Shown here in pieces: positions 17,296 through 25,754 of a stretch of DNA of 43,737 nucleotides. Numbering within the stretch: position 1 is the stretch's first letter; the number at the start of each line of letters is the position of its first letter. The notes beneath the pieces were generated by a model that was not told the DNA's origin, made no database searches, and saw only the letters and a list, made by a program, of their open reading frames with translations. Source of the stretch: Tritrichomonas foetus (Eukaryota; Parabasalia; Tritrichomonadida; Tritrichomonadidae); NCBI GenBank assembly GCA_001839685.1, contig MLAK01000954.1, positions 1 to 43,737 on the forward strand, in the 5' to 3' direction. A program made the translations under genes and the position numbers.

Positions 17296-20200
17296 TTACT
17301 CTGAAGGACGATACAATGAAAGTAAAAGCTTCGCAACCGAATCTTGTGGTGATTCAGTTGGACCAATTCCCAAAAGCCTCTTCATTGCAGCTTCTTCGGC
17401 AAGTAAACGCTCAAGTTCATATGACGCTGATTTTATCACTGATTTAAAGCATTCATCTGTTAATTGGGTTTTTCCATCAAAGAAATGCCTGAAGCTTTTT
17501 GCAACAAAGCCAAAAAGCTTTCTTTTTTCAGTTTCTTGACGAGATTTTTCTTCTTCAAGGAGAGCTTGGCATTTCATTTCACTTGACAAATTCTTTGCTT
17601 TAATTTTTGTTTCAATGAGTTGTTTTTCACGTTCCATTTCATCTTTCAATGAAGATAATTTCATGTGGTTTTCTTGATTTGTTGCTTCAAGGTCAGCAAT
17701 GTGTGCTGATAATTTTTTGACGTTATCTTCGCTTTCATTTAATGCTTCTGCTGTTTTTATTACCAAAGCACGTAATTCTTTATTTTTACCTTTAAGTTCA
17801 GCCACTAGATTTCGGAATTGTGTTGTCAAATTTGTTTTTTCTTTGATTAATCTTTCTTTCCAATCATTATCTGATTCATTAAACTGGTTTGCAATTTCTT
17901 CTAATTCTCTTTCTTTTTCTTTCTTTTGTTTCTTCATTGTTTCTGCAGTCCTCTTCCATTGAGAGACTTCTTTTTCAAGTCGAACGATTTCTTTACAATA
18001 ACTTTCAATTTTAGCGGTTTTGTCTTCAAGCATTGATACAAGTTCGATCTTTTCTTTTTCATATTCGTCTCGCAATTGTTTCAAAAATGCATCTTTTTCA
18101 ACAGTTACTTCACCAACTTGATCTTCGTGTTCATTTTTAATACGAATGATTTCATTTGTTAATTCAGCATTCTTGTTTTTGAGTTGTCTAACTTCAATGA
18201 TATATTCATCGCATGTTTTTTCCAAATTTTCAATTTTTCCTTTTTGTTTATTAAAAACAATTTCGATTTCGCGTTGATGTTCAACAAAAGTATGACCAAG
18301 TTCTTTTTGTGACTTTTTATGCTGTTTTGACTTTTTCTTCTCTTTATGAAGTTCACTTTGAACTCTATAAAATTCACCTCTTAATCGAACGAAATCTGAT
18401 TCAGCGTCTGCTAAAGATTTGAAATCTAATTTATCTAAGAAGTAATTGATTTCATTTTTAACTGTATCTTTTTCAGATGAAATAATAGACATTTGATCTT
18501 TCAAATTTACGATCCATTCAATGATTGGCTTGATTGGATCAGCAACGTTGTTTAAATCAACGTCGATTTGTGCACCAATTGCTAATAAGAAATTTGAGAA
18601 CTTGTCAGATAATGAAGAAAATTGTTCATCTTTATTTTTCAATTTGGTTTCTTGCTCGAAATTTTGAGAATTGTAGAATTTGCCAATAACATTTAAAATG
18701 TGCCTCAATTTAGCGGTGATTGGTAAAGCTTCATTTTTCGCAACTTCACCAATCATTGTTGTTAGCTCTCTAGGGAATTCAGTCGAAAACCATGAAGTTA
18801 TTGGAATAGTTGGTTCAACAATCGTTTCAACGATTTTTGTTTCAACTTTCTTCTTTTTCTCTGGCTTCATTTGCTTTTCGATTATTTTATTTTGATAATA
18901 AATTTCGCTTGCTTTTAATATTGCGTTTAATTGTTGAATCAAATGAATTAATTTTTCACGTTCGTTATAAAGCAAATTAATTTCATCTTTTTGTTTATCC
19001 AAAATATTTTGCATTAAATTATTCGAAGATTTCAATCGTGTGTAATTTGACTCCAATTGCTCAACTCGTGCTTTATTTTGATCTGTTGAAGATTTATCAA
19101 CTTTTAATTGAGCGGAGACTGTTTTGAACTTTTCGTTTAATTCATCATTAATAATTTCAAGTTTACCTTTTTCTGTTCTTAAATCAACAAGCTCTTCGTT
19201 AATTTCATCATTTAAAGCACGAATATCAGAAACCTTCTTTTTCAGGGAATTTATTCGAATTTCTGATTGTTTTAATTGAGAAATCAACGAAGATATCTGT
19301 TTTTTGAGTGATGCAATTGATGAATTATTTTCTTTGATTTTATTATTTCGATCTGCTAGTTGTCTTTGAAGGTCAGAAACTTCAGAAGCAAGAGGATTTG
19401 GTCTTTTTTGTATTTCTTCAAGTCTTTCATTTTGTTCTTTCAATTGTTGAATTTTTAATCTCATTCTTTCAACATTTTCCATGTGAAGTGATAATTGAGA
19501 TTCTGAAGTTGCTAATTCCTGTTTTTGCTTGAGTTCATTATCTTTCGAATCTTTTTGAATTTCAGCGATTTTATTTTCAAGATTGTTTATAGTTTTATAG
19601 AACTGTTCTTTTTGATTTTGATTTTCTTTTTCAGCACTTAAAAGTTTATGATACATTTCCTTTCTTAAATTTCTTTCGTTTTTGGCCTTTAATTTAAGGC
19701 TGTTAAGCATAGAAATATTCACTTTGTGTGGGGATTTAATGTGTTTTTCATTAATATTTGGAATTTCTATTTTTGTTTGAGGAATAAGAAGGAATTGCCT
19801 TAAAGATTCATGTGAACTGAAAGTTTCACCAAAATATGATTCAGCTGCTTCAACGATATTATTGATTGTATTTTTAAGATCAGCGCTTTCATTACGAACG
19901 GCATTTAACATTTGAGTCGTTTCTTGAACAACATTATTTAAATCTGTGATTTGTTGCTGATGCTTTTTATTGGCGCTTTCAAGGGATTCTCTTAATTCGT
20001 TGTTTTCATGAATATTTACAACAGGAGTCTGTTCGCACTTTTTCTTTAGGTCTTCGTTCATTTGAAGGCTGATTTGAAGACGTCGATTTATTTCATCTTT
20101 TTCGGCTGTTAATTTATGTACCTTTCTTGTGAGAACTGTGTTTTCCTGGTGAATTTCATCCATTTGCTTCGTCAAGTTCATCGCTTCTTCGTATTGTGTT

Positions 20201-20331
20201 CGTAATGATAAATTATCGTCTTTCAAACGGGAGATTTGCTGTTGCGCTTCGAATAAACGGTGTTTGAGGTCATTGACATTACTACCACCATCATTTTTCG
20301 GCTGAGATTCTTTCGACGGTGGAGAATTCAT
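17296..20331 (-). CDS. Large coiled-coil protein, function unknown
   Basis: A 1011-aa protein. The start is the ATG at 20331; the frame extends one codon further to a TTG. Almost the whole length is heptad-like coiled coil, rich in Glu, Lys, Gln, Leu and Asn, interrupted near residues 500-640 by a less repetitive section (ITSWFSTEFPRELTTMIGEV onward) that may be globular. The last 75 residues (FVAKSFRHFFDG to the end) are also non-repetitive and could be a small conserved tail domain. No motor, kinase or membrane signature is present. A structural role at the cytoskeleton, centrosome or Golgi would fit, but I cannot name a family. Confidence 0.85.
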   Translation of the reverse strand: MNSPPSKESQPKNDGGSNVNDLKHRLFEAQQQISRLKDDNLSLRTQYEEAMNLTKQMDEIHQENTVLTRKVHKLTAEKDEINRRLQISLQMNEDLKKKCEQTPVVNIHENNELRESLESANKKHQQQITDLNNVVQETTQMLNAVRNESADLKNTINNIVEAAESYFGETFSSHESLRQFLLIPQTKIEIPNINEKHIKSPHKVNISMLNSLKLKAKNERNLRKEMYHKLLSAEKENQNQKEQFYKTINNLENKIAEIQKDSKDNELKQKQELATSESQLSLHMENVERMRLKIQQLKEQNERLEEIQKRPNPLASEVSDLQRQLADRNNKIKENNSSIASLKKQISSLISQLKQSEIRINSLKKKVSDIRALNDEINEELVDLRTEKGKLEIINDELNEKFKTVSAQLKVDKSSTDQNKARVEQLESNYTRLKSSNNLMQNILDKQKDEINLLYNEREKLIHLIQQLNAILKASEIYYQNKIIEKQMKPEKKKKVETKIVETIVEPTIPITSWFSTEFPRELTTMIGEVAKNEALPITAKLRHILNVIGKFYNSQNFEQETKLKNKDEQFSSLSDKFSNFLLAIGAQIDVDLNNVADPIKPIIEWIVNLKDQMSIISSEKDTVKNEINYFLDKLDFKSLADAESDFVRLRGEFYRVQSELHKEKKKSKQHKKSQKELGHTFVEHQREIEIVFNKQKGKIENLEKTCDEYIIEVRQLKNKNAELTNEIIRIKNEHEDQVGEVTVEKDAFLKQLRDEYEKEKIELVSMLEDKTAKIESYCKEIVRLEKEVSQWKRTAETMKKQKKEKERELEEIANQFNESDNDWKERLIKEKTNLTTQFRNLVAELKGKNKELRALVIKTAEALNESEDNVKKLSAHIADLEATNQENHMKLSSLKDEMEREKQLIETKIKAKNLSSEMKCQALLEEEKSRQETEKRKLFGFVAKSFRHFFDGKTQLTDECFKSVIKSASYELERLLAEEAAMKRLLGIGPTESPQDSVAKLLLSLYRPSE

Positions 20332-20398
20332 CAATTTTTTTAATGTTTATTTTCGAGCGGGAATTATTAACGGTTTGTTGCTGAAATTTCAATTCAAT

Positions 20399-20410
20399 AA
20401 TTCACCTTAT
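20399..20410 (-). promoter_or_regulatory. Putative upstream motif ATAAGGTGAATT (minus strand)
   Basis: The 12-mer ATAAGGTGAATT, read on the minus strand, lies about 68 bases before the coiled-coil gene's ATG. The same 12-mer is at 25456-25467, about 60 bases before the coatomer delta ATG and in the same orientation. A shared promoter element is possible. Confidence 0.35.
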
Positions 20411-20598
20411 TTTTTTCTATAAACGGTTTCCGCCAGAATTTTCTGAAATCACAATGTCAAAAAACTTGCTAAGAAAATTCACTCAACTAAACTTATTTCT
20501 TTTTTTATTTGGTCATATTTCGACTATTTATACATTTAAAAAATTCATTCTTTTTTGGTCATGAAACTCAAAAATTTCCAAAAGGTTTATGATGTTGA

Positions 20599-21987
20599 AT
20601 GAATTATAAAAAGTTACCTCTGTTTTTTCAACATTCTATTTTCCAATTTACTGATAATGATTTTGTTGAAATCATTCACCAGTCATCTAAATTATCTTTT
20701 GATGGAAAAACCGAACTTCAATATAAACCTATTCGGTTTTATCCGGAATTAAATACCATCATCGAAAATTTAAAGAATATTATTAATGTAGATGATTCTT
20801 TTTTGCATTTGGAAAGTTATATAAGTTTAGATAAAAATCGCCCAGATCCAAATGAACTTTTATTAGAAACACCACTTTTAAATTTAATTTTAGAATACAT
20901 GTTTTCAACTGACAATATAAATTATATATCATCTTGTTTTGGAGTTCTGATTCATTTATCACTTGCAGACCAAAAAAGTGAATCTCCACTTTTCAGTCAT
21001 GAATTTTTCCAATTCATTAGAAATTTTATGAATGATAAATATCCACAAATATTGTTATTAGTTCTCGAAGTTTTGAACAACTTAGTTTTAGATCAGAATT
21101 TTCTTGAAGATCAGATAATGGTTTTTCTTGAAAATGGAATTCCTGATCTTTTAGTTCAACTTTGTTTATCCACAAACACGCCAAAAATGAATTACTTTTC
21201 GCTTCAAATTTCTTCGAATATTTGTAGAAATATGACAGACAATAATTATTTTGAAGGACTTAAGGCATTTAAGAACTTTGTTCCTTTTGCGATTTCTTTA
21301 TTGAAACCAAATTACTCAATGACTATTGCAATTGAATTACTTTCATTTTTATTATTTGATAGAGAATGTTGTGAATATTCTTTACAATATAATGTGATAG
21401 AAATGCTCAAAAATTCATTGGATTATTTATCAGAAGATTCTATTTCGAATACTTATATTTCAATTAATTCATTAATCCAAATAATGAATTTATCAAATGA
21501 GTTTGTTGATTCTACATTGATTCAAAAAACACTCACTTTTATTCAAAATGATGACATTCAAGATACACGGCCATTATTTCTATTCCTTTATTCTTTATGT
21601 GATGAACATTGGAAACTTTTAGGAAGTTTAGAAGTACCACAATTCCTAATATTTTGTATTATGTCAGCTCCACTTTGTGTACAAAAAAAAGCTGTTTTAG
21701 TTTTATCTCATTTAATCATTAACTTTTTACCTCAAATTCCTCATCCTTCATGGTATTTTGAAGCTATTTCAAATGTAGTTGAGCATATTCATGGATTATC
21801 CATCAGAAAAACAGAACAAGTTCTTGAAGATATTATAAAAATTAATGATTCTGATCATCAGCTCTTTATGTCATGCATTCAACATTTTGATTTTGAAGGG
21901 TGTTTGGAAGATATTAAAGAAAAAGACTTAATCAATGAACAAATTCTTAAATATGTAGACTATTTATACAACTCTACTCTGGGATAA
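20599..21987 (+). CDS. Hypothetical helical-repeat (ARM/HEAT-like) protein
   Basis: A 462-aa protein starting at ATG. From about residue 60 onward it consists of alternating hydrophobic helices with the look of armadillo/HEAT repeats, for example LLNLILEYMFSTDNINYISS, ILLLVLEVLNNLVLDQNFLE and IPDLLVQLCLSTNTPKMNYF. There are no signal, membrane or catalytic motifs. Trichomonads have many ARM-like proteins of this size that act as adaptors. The partner is unknown, and the repeat assignment rests on pattern only. Confidence 0.75.
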   Translation: MNYKKLPLFFQHSIFQFTDNDFVEIIHQSSKLSFDGKTELQYKPIRFYPELNTIIENLKNIINVDDSFLHLESYISLDKNRPDPNELLLETPLLNLILEYMFSTDNINYISSCFGVLIHLSLADQKSESPLFSHEFFQFIRNFMNDKYPQILLLVLEVLNNLVLDQNFLEDQIMVFLENGIPDLLVQLCLSTNTPKMNYFSLQISSNICRNMTDNNYFEGLKAFKNFVPFAISLLKPNYSMTIAIELLSFLLFDRECCEYSLQYNVIEMLKNSLDYLSEDSISNTYISINSLIQIMNLSNEFVDSTLIQKTLTFIQNDDIQDTRPLFLFLYSLCDEHWKLLGSLEVPQFLIFCIMSAPLCVQKKAVLVLSHLIINFLPQIPHPSWYFEAISNVVEHIHGLSIRKTEQVLEDIIKINDSDHQLFMSCIQHFDFEGCLEDIKEKDLINEQILKYVDYLYNSTLG

Positions 21988-22343
21988 TTACCAACTGATG
22001 ATTGCTAATAAAATTTATGTGTGAATAAACTCGATATCATCATTTTTCTTTTTGTTTAAAAATAATTCTTTTATTTGGTACATATACATTCTTTACAAAA
22101 ATATTATTTTTAATTCTATTACTCACTCTAAATTCTTACAAATTCTCAAAATTATTATTGTTGATCAAAGGATGGTGGCAAAATTTAATTTTTTGCAAAT
22201 CACAATTGGCATATTACAAAGACAACTGTAGTACCACTTATATTTGGTCAATCTTTTATCATTACTAAAATTGGTTATTTGAACATTTTGGGATTCAAAA
22301 AAAGTTATAATTGGTCGGAATAGAAAGTGACATTAGATTTTGT
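21988..22343. other. Intergenic region
   Basis: A 356-base A/T-rich spacer. The only feature I can support is the AAAGTGACATT motif at its right end. Confidence 0.5.
22324..22334 (+). promoter_or_regulatory. Putative upstream motif AAAGTGACATT
   Basis: An identical 11-mer to those near the nucleoplasmin-like, LRR-kinase and coatomer delta genes, ending 9 bases before the NPL4 ATG at 22344. Confidence 0.4.
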
Positions 22344-23591
22344 ATGAAGTTAATTGTTGTTTGGCCTTTAGGATCAGAGCGATTTGATGTTTGCTTATCA
22401 GATAAAGTTCTTGGATTCATGGAAGTTATCGCCAAAAAGTTTGATATCGAAATCGAGAAAATGCAATTATTTTATGACGAGCCATTAAAGCGCCCGCTTC
22501 CAACAACAGGAAATATATTAAACGCACGACTTAAAAAAGGTCAAATAATTTATCTTAAATACAACGGAAAACTTCCAGATCGAGAAATCTGTCAAATGAC
22601 GACACCAATCAATGGAGCCGATAGCTTTCTTGACGAAGGAGAAAAATTAACAAACGAAATGAAAAACATTCAATCCACTTGGGGCTCAAGAGCAGTTAGC
22701 GTTGGCTTCTTTGAACATCGAAATCGTAAAAAACCAATCGTTGAAGATCAAAGCGAATCCAGTTGCTATGCTTTCCGAGTTGGCGAAGAAGCAATCAAAC
22801 GTTTCCAAGCTATCGCCTTCCAAGAAAGATTTGCCACTCATAGAATTATTTTCTTATTTGGTCGCATTAACGAAATTACAGGAAAAGTGACAGCACACTG
22901 TTCCTGTGAACCAGAGCAAGTTAATGCTGCAGACCATGTTGAAATTTCACCTAATTTTGATATTTCCATTCCTTTATCAATTGCAGATAATTTTGGCATG
23001 AAATGTGTTGGAATGGCCATATCACATGCAGCCGATTCCAAGTATCCAATGACTCAGTATATGATTCAGCTTGCAGCCTATTATCAGAATTTATTTGGAG
23101 AATATTTCACAACATTAGTTGTTATGCCACAGAAAGATGATGAAAGTAATGTCGTTATTGAAGCATTCCAGGTGAAAGATTCTGCAATGAAAATGGATCA
23201 AGGTCAATATTTTGTTCCTTCTGATAACCCACATGAAATAAAATTCAAAGAAGATTTAGTGGTTTACAATCTCAAAAAGAGATCATGTGATGTGAACTTC
23301 CTTTTATGCGCTGTTCGTGTGAGACAGACTCATTCGAAGTTCCTTTCTCATTCTTTCCCATGTCCATCACAATTTCCAACAAACGATGACCTTAAACTTT
23401 ATTTCCGCGATCACGAATATTCACCTGCATGGGTTACACTTTTTGATTTCAATTTGTTGGTATTTTTGACATACAAAGACATAATTAGCCTTGAAGATGA
23501 TATACCACTGATTATAGCATCAATCATAGAAAAATTGGATGTTTCAAATGCGATTATGGGAAAGATCCAATCATATATTTCTAATAGCTAA
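22344..23591 (+). CDS. NPL4: NPL4 family protein (ubiquitin-binding cofactor of Cdc48/p97) lacking the usual zinc finger
   Basis: A 415-aa protein, started at ATG 22344; the frame extends upstream only to a TTG. Residues 1-77 form the ubiquitin-fold N-terminal domain (beta-strand MKLIVVWPLGSERFDV, then a YLKYNGKLP end) that in NPL4 binds Cdc48. Residues about 140-300 match the inactive MPN domain (RIIFLFGRINEITGKVTAHC, then KCVGMAISHA). The C-terminal block DFNLLVFLTYKDIISLEDDI matches the conserved NPL4 end. The protein would work with Ufd1 and Cdc48 to unfold ubiquitylated substrates, including in ER-associated degradation. The Cys-rich zf-NPL4 segment normally found between the first two domains is not visible; that linker has only one or two cysteines, and the protein is shorter than the roughly 580-600 aa usual in yeast and animals. 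Confidence 0.88.
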   Translation: MKLIVVWPLGSERFDVCLSDKVLGFMEVIAKKFDIEIEKMQLFYDEPLKRPLPTTGNILNARLKKGQIIYLKYNGKLPDREICQMTTPINGADSFLDEGEKLTNEMKNIQSTWGSRAVSVGFFEHRNRKKPIVEDQSESSCYAFRVGEEAIKRFQAIAFQERFATHRIIFLFGRINEITGKVTAHCSCEPEQVNAADHVEISPNFDISIPLSIADNFGMKCVGMAISHAADSKYPMTQYMIQLAAYYQNLFGEYFTTLVVMPQKDDESNVVIEAFQVKDSAMKMDQGQYFVPSDNPHEIKFKEDLVVYNLKKRSCDVNFLLCAVRVRQTHSKFLSHSFPCPSQFPTNDDLKLYFRDHEYSPAWVTLFDFNLLVFLTYKDIISLEDDIPLIIASIIEKLDVSNAIMGKIQSYISNS

Positions 23592-23881
23592 ACAAAATGT
23601 TTTACTTTACACTTATTTATTTGCATGCATTCCTTTATCATAGATTTATTGATTCTTTTTTCCTGTATCAGTGAGATGAGGAATTTTTTAATTGTCATAA
23701 GCAGACCAGTGTAAGTTTCACAATAAATGAATGAAATGAACATCGTCAAAAGTTTTGATTCATTAGGTTTCTTTACGCATTTCAATAATATTCCTTAAAA
23801 TAATCCAAATATCACCAATATAGAAAAAAAAAATATAGAGAAGTTTAGTTAAGTTATCATTTTTATAAGAAGTAAAGATAT

Positions 23882-25396
23882 TTATTCTGATGTTATAAGG
23901 AATTCCGCCGTTGTGAAACTTTTAACAACTTCATATTTGGCAGGATTATCAAAATCAAAGCTTCCATTATCACCTTTTGTAACAGATGTCACATCCACAT
24001 TGAAGTAGAGTGAGTTTGATTGGAACTCTACATCGATTGGATAGAAAGCCATTTCGTTGCATTTTGGTACACTGAATTCAAGTTCAGCTGAGTTTTCTGC
24101 ATCAATGTCTGTAATTATCCATTTTATTGTATCTTTTTCAGTTGTGTCTATTTCACCATCAACACTAGAAATTTTTGCATCTCTAGCTCTTGCAACAGGA
24201 ATTGCCAGAACTATTGATTGGAATGTTAATTCATTACTATTTAAAGATACTTCACAACTGAAAGTTGAAGTTTCTCTTCCTTGGTCATCTTTTCCGTCTG
24301 TTACCCAGCATGAAAAAGTGAGTGGTGAATCATCTGGATTGACTGAGGTGTATCTCCATCCAAGAAGTGCAGTTTCACTACCTTTGTTATCAAAAATCAG
24401 CATATTTTGTTTTTGGAACAATCTTCTATCTTTCTGATTGAGTGCACGAGTCTTGAATTTCTCATAATTTCCAAAAAGTGACAGTTTAATTCCGTACTGT
24501 CCTTCATCACTCGATTCAGCGGTTAAACGACCTTCAATTGCCAATTCTTTAACGGTTCCTTGTGGTGTGATTTTAGCATTAGTAATTTCTGTAAGTTTGA
24601 CAACAGTACAGTTTGGTTTGATTGGTGCTGTTACTACTTCTTGAGCTGCTGCGTTTCTTGATGATCGACGCTCTTCGACAGTTAGGCCCTCTTCTTTGAT
24701 CATCTGTTGTGCTCTGTCGCGCGCTGTTGTCTTTCTGCCAAGCGCCATTCCCTTTGCAGCTTGTGGATGCCTCCTCGACATTTTTGGCTTTTCAATTTCT
24801 GGCTCGATCGTGGGAGTAATGATGACCTGTGGAGGCGGCTGGTAAGAAGATTTGAGTCCAGGCTTTTCTTTCTTTGCTTTTCGCTTGTCTTCGAGATCTT
24901 TCATAATCTTTCGAAGCTGGGCGGCTGCAGCTTCTTCTTTGGCTGTACGTTCGCGTATAAATTCGTTCTCTTCCTGCGATTTCATCTCCAAAAACGTAGA
25001 TACGTCGGCGACTGAAACATCTTGATAATAACCGTCAAATATGCATTCGTCGTACGCAAAAATTAATTCAAACGATGATTCATAGACGATATCTTCTGTA
25101 ATTTGGCTGCCGGAAACGTTTAATACGCTGCATGTTAAATCGAGTAATAAGGCAAGAACGTCGAGATCTTCGATAATATTCGAATCTTTCGTGGTAATTA
25201 GAATGAAATATAGTTCGCCAATTGCTTGGAAAACGTAACGAATAGTCTCTGTTTCAATATATGATTGAGATGAATTCGATAAAAGTTTTGTGAAAGCGCT
25301 AAGATGTCCTTCGAGTTGGCTGCGAGAGAAATGGTTAAATTGACGAGCGACAAGCGGGCTTCCAGCTTGATTGATAATAGATACAGAAAGAATCAT
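23882..25396 (-). CDS. Coatomer subunit delta (delta-COP)
   Basis: A 504-aa protein, full length for the family. Residues 1-140 are the longin-type domain (MILSVSIINQAGSPLVARQF, then FELIFAYDE). Residues about 145-190 are a charged helix (MKSQEENEFIRERTAKEE). A Lys/Pro-rich linker follows, and residues about 260-504 form the mu-homology domain, which ends in hydrophobic strands. Delta-COP is part of the COPI coat that returns cargo from Golgi to ER, including retrieval of lumenal chaperones. There are no breaks. It is transcribed divergently from the giant AAA gene, with 358 bases between the start codons. Confidence 0.93.
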   Translation of the reverse strand: MILSVSIINQAGSPLVARQFNHFSRSQLEGHLSAFTKLLSNSSQSYIETETIRYVFQAIGELYFILITTKDSNIIEDLDVLALLLDLTCSVLNVSGSQITEDIVYESSFELIFAYDECIFDGYYQDVSVADVSTFLEMKSQEENEFIRERTAKEEAAAAQLRKIMKDLEDKRKAKKEKPGLKSSYQPPPQVIITPTIEPEIEKPKMSRRHPQAAKGMALGRKTTARDRAQQMIKEEGLTVEERRSSRNAAAQEVVTAPIKPNCTVVKLTEITNAKITPQGTVKELAIEGRLTAESSDEGQYGIKLSLFGNYEKFKTRALNQKDRRLFQKQNMLIFDNKGSETALLGWRYTSVNPDDSPLTFSCWVTDGKDDQGRETSTFSCEVSLNSNELTFQSIVLAIPVARARDAKISSVDGEIDTTEKDTIKWIITDIDAENSAELEFSVPKCNEMAFYPIDVEFQSNSLYFNVDVTSVTKGDNGSFDFDNPAKYEVVKSFTTAEFLITSE

Positions 25397-25754
25397 TATT
25401 TCTTTCTTTTAAGTCGATTGAACAAGTAAAAAAAAGTGACATTCAACTAAATATAAATTCACCTTATCTAACATTAAAAAAGAAAAGCTTAAATTAAGTT
25501 ACCATCAGTTTTGAAATTCATGTGAAAAATGAGTAATTGGTTTTCATGTGATTTTGTAAAGAATTTGATGATGGTGAAGATTTATTTGTGGTCAGCTTGT
25601 AATACAAATGCTATATTAATTATATTATTATATAATAAATATAATTTAGTGATAATTTTAAGTATTTATTCAGACAAAAACAAGATAATCATCTATAAAA
25701 AAGGAGATTTTATCACAAAATTGAATACTCAAGAATTCCCAAATTGATTCCCCA
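25397..25754. promoter_or_regulatory. Divergent intergenic region with two repeated motifs
   Basis: These 358 bases separate the coatomer delta gene from the giant AAA gene, so they presumably hold both promoters. AAAGTGACATT is present on the plus strand at 25433-25443, which is antisense relative to coatomer delta. ATAAGGTGAATT is present on the minus strand at 25456-25467. A 72-codon frame at 25529-25747 has low-complexity content and is not called. Confidence 0.45.

Noticed and set aside
25529..25747. A 72-codon ATG frame just before the giant AAA gene.
   Set aside because: Composition is that of A/T-rich spacer (Ile, Asn, Lys, Tyr), it has no domain, it is in another frame, and it sits in a divergent promoter region.
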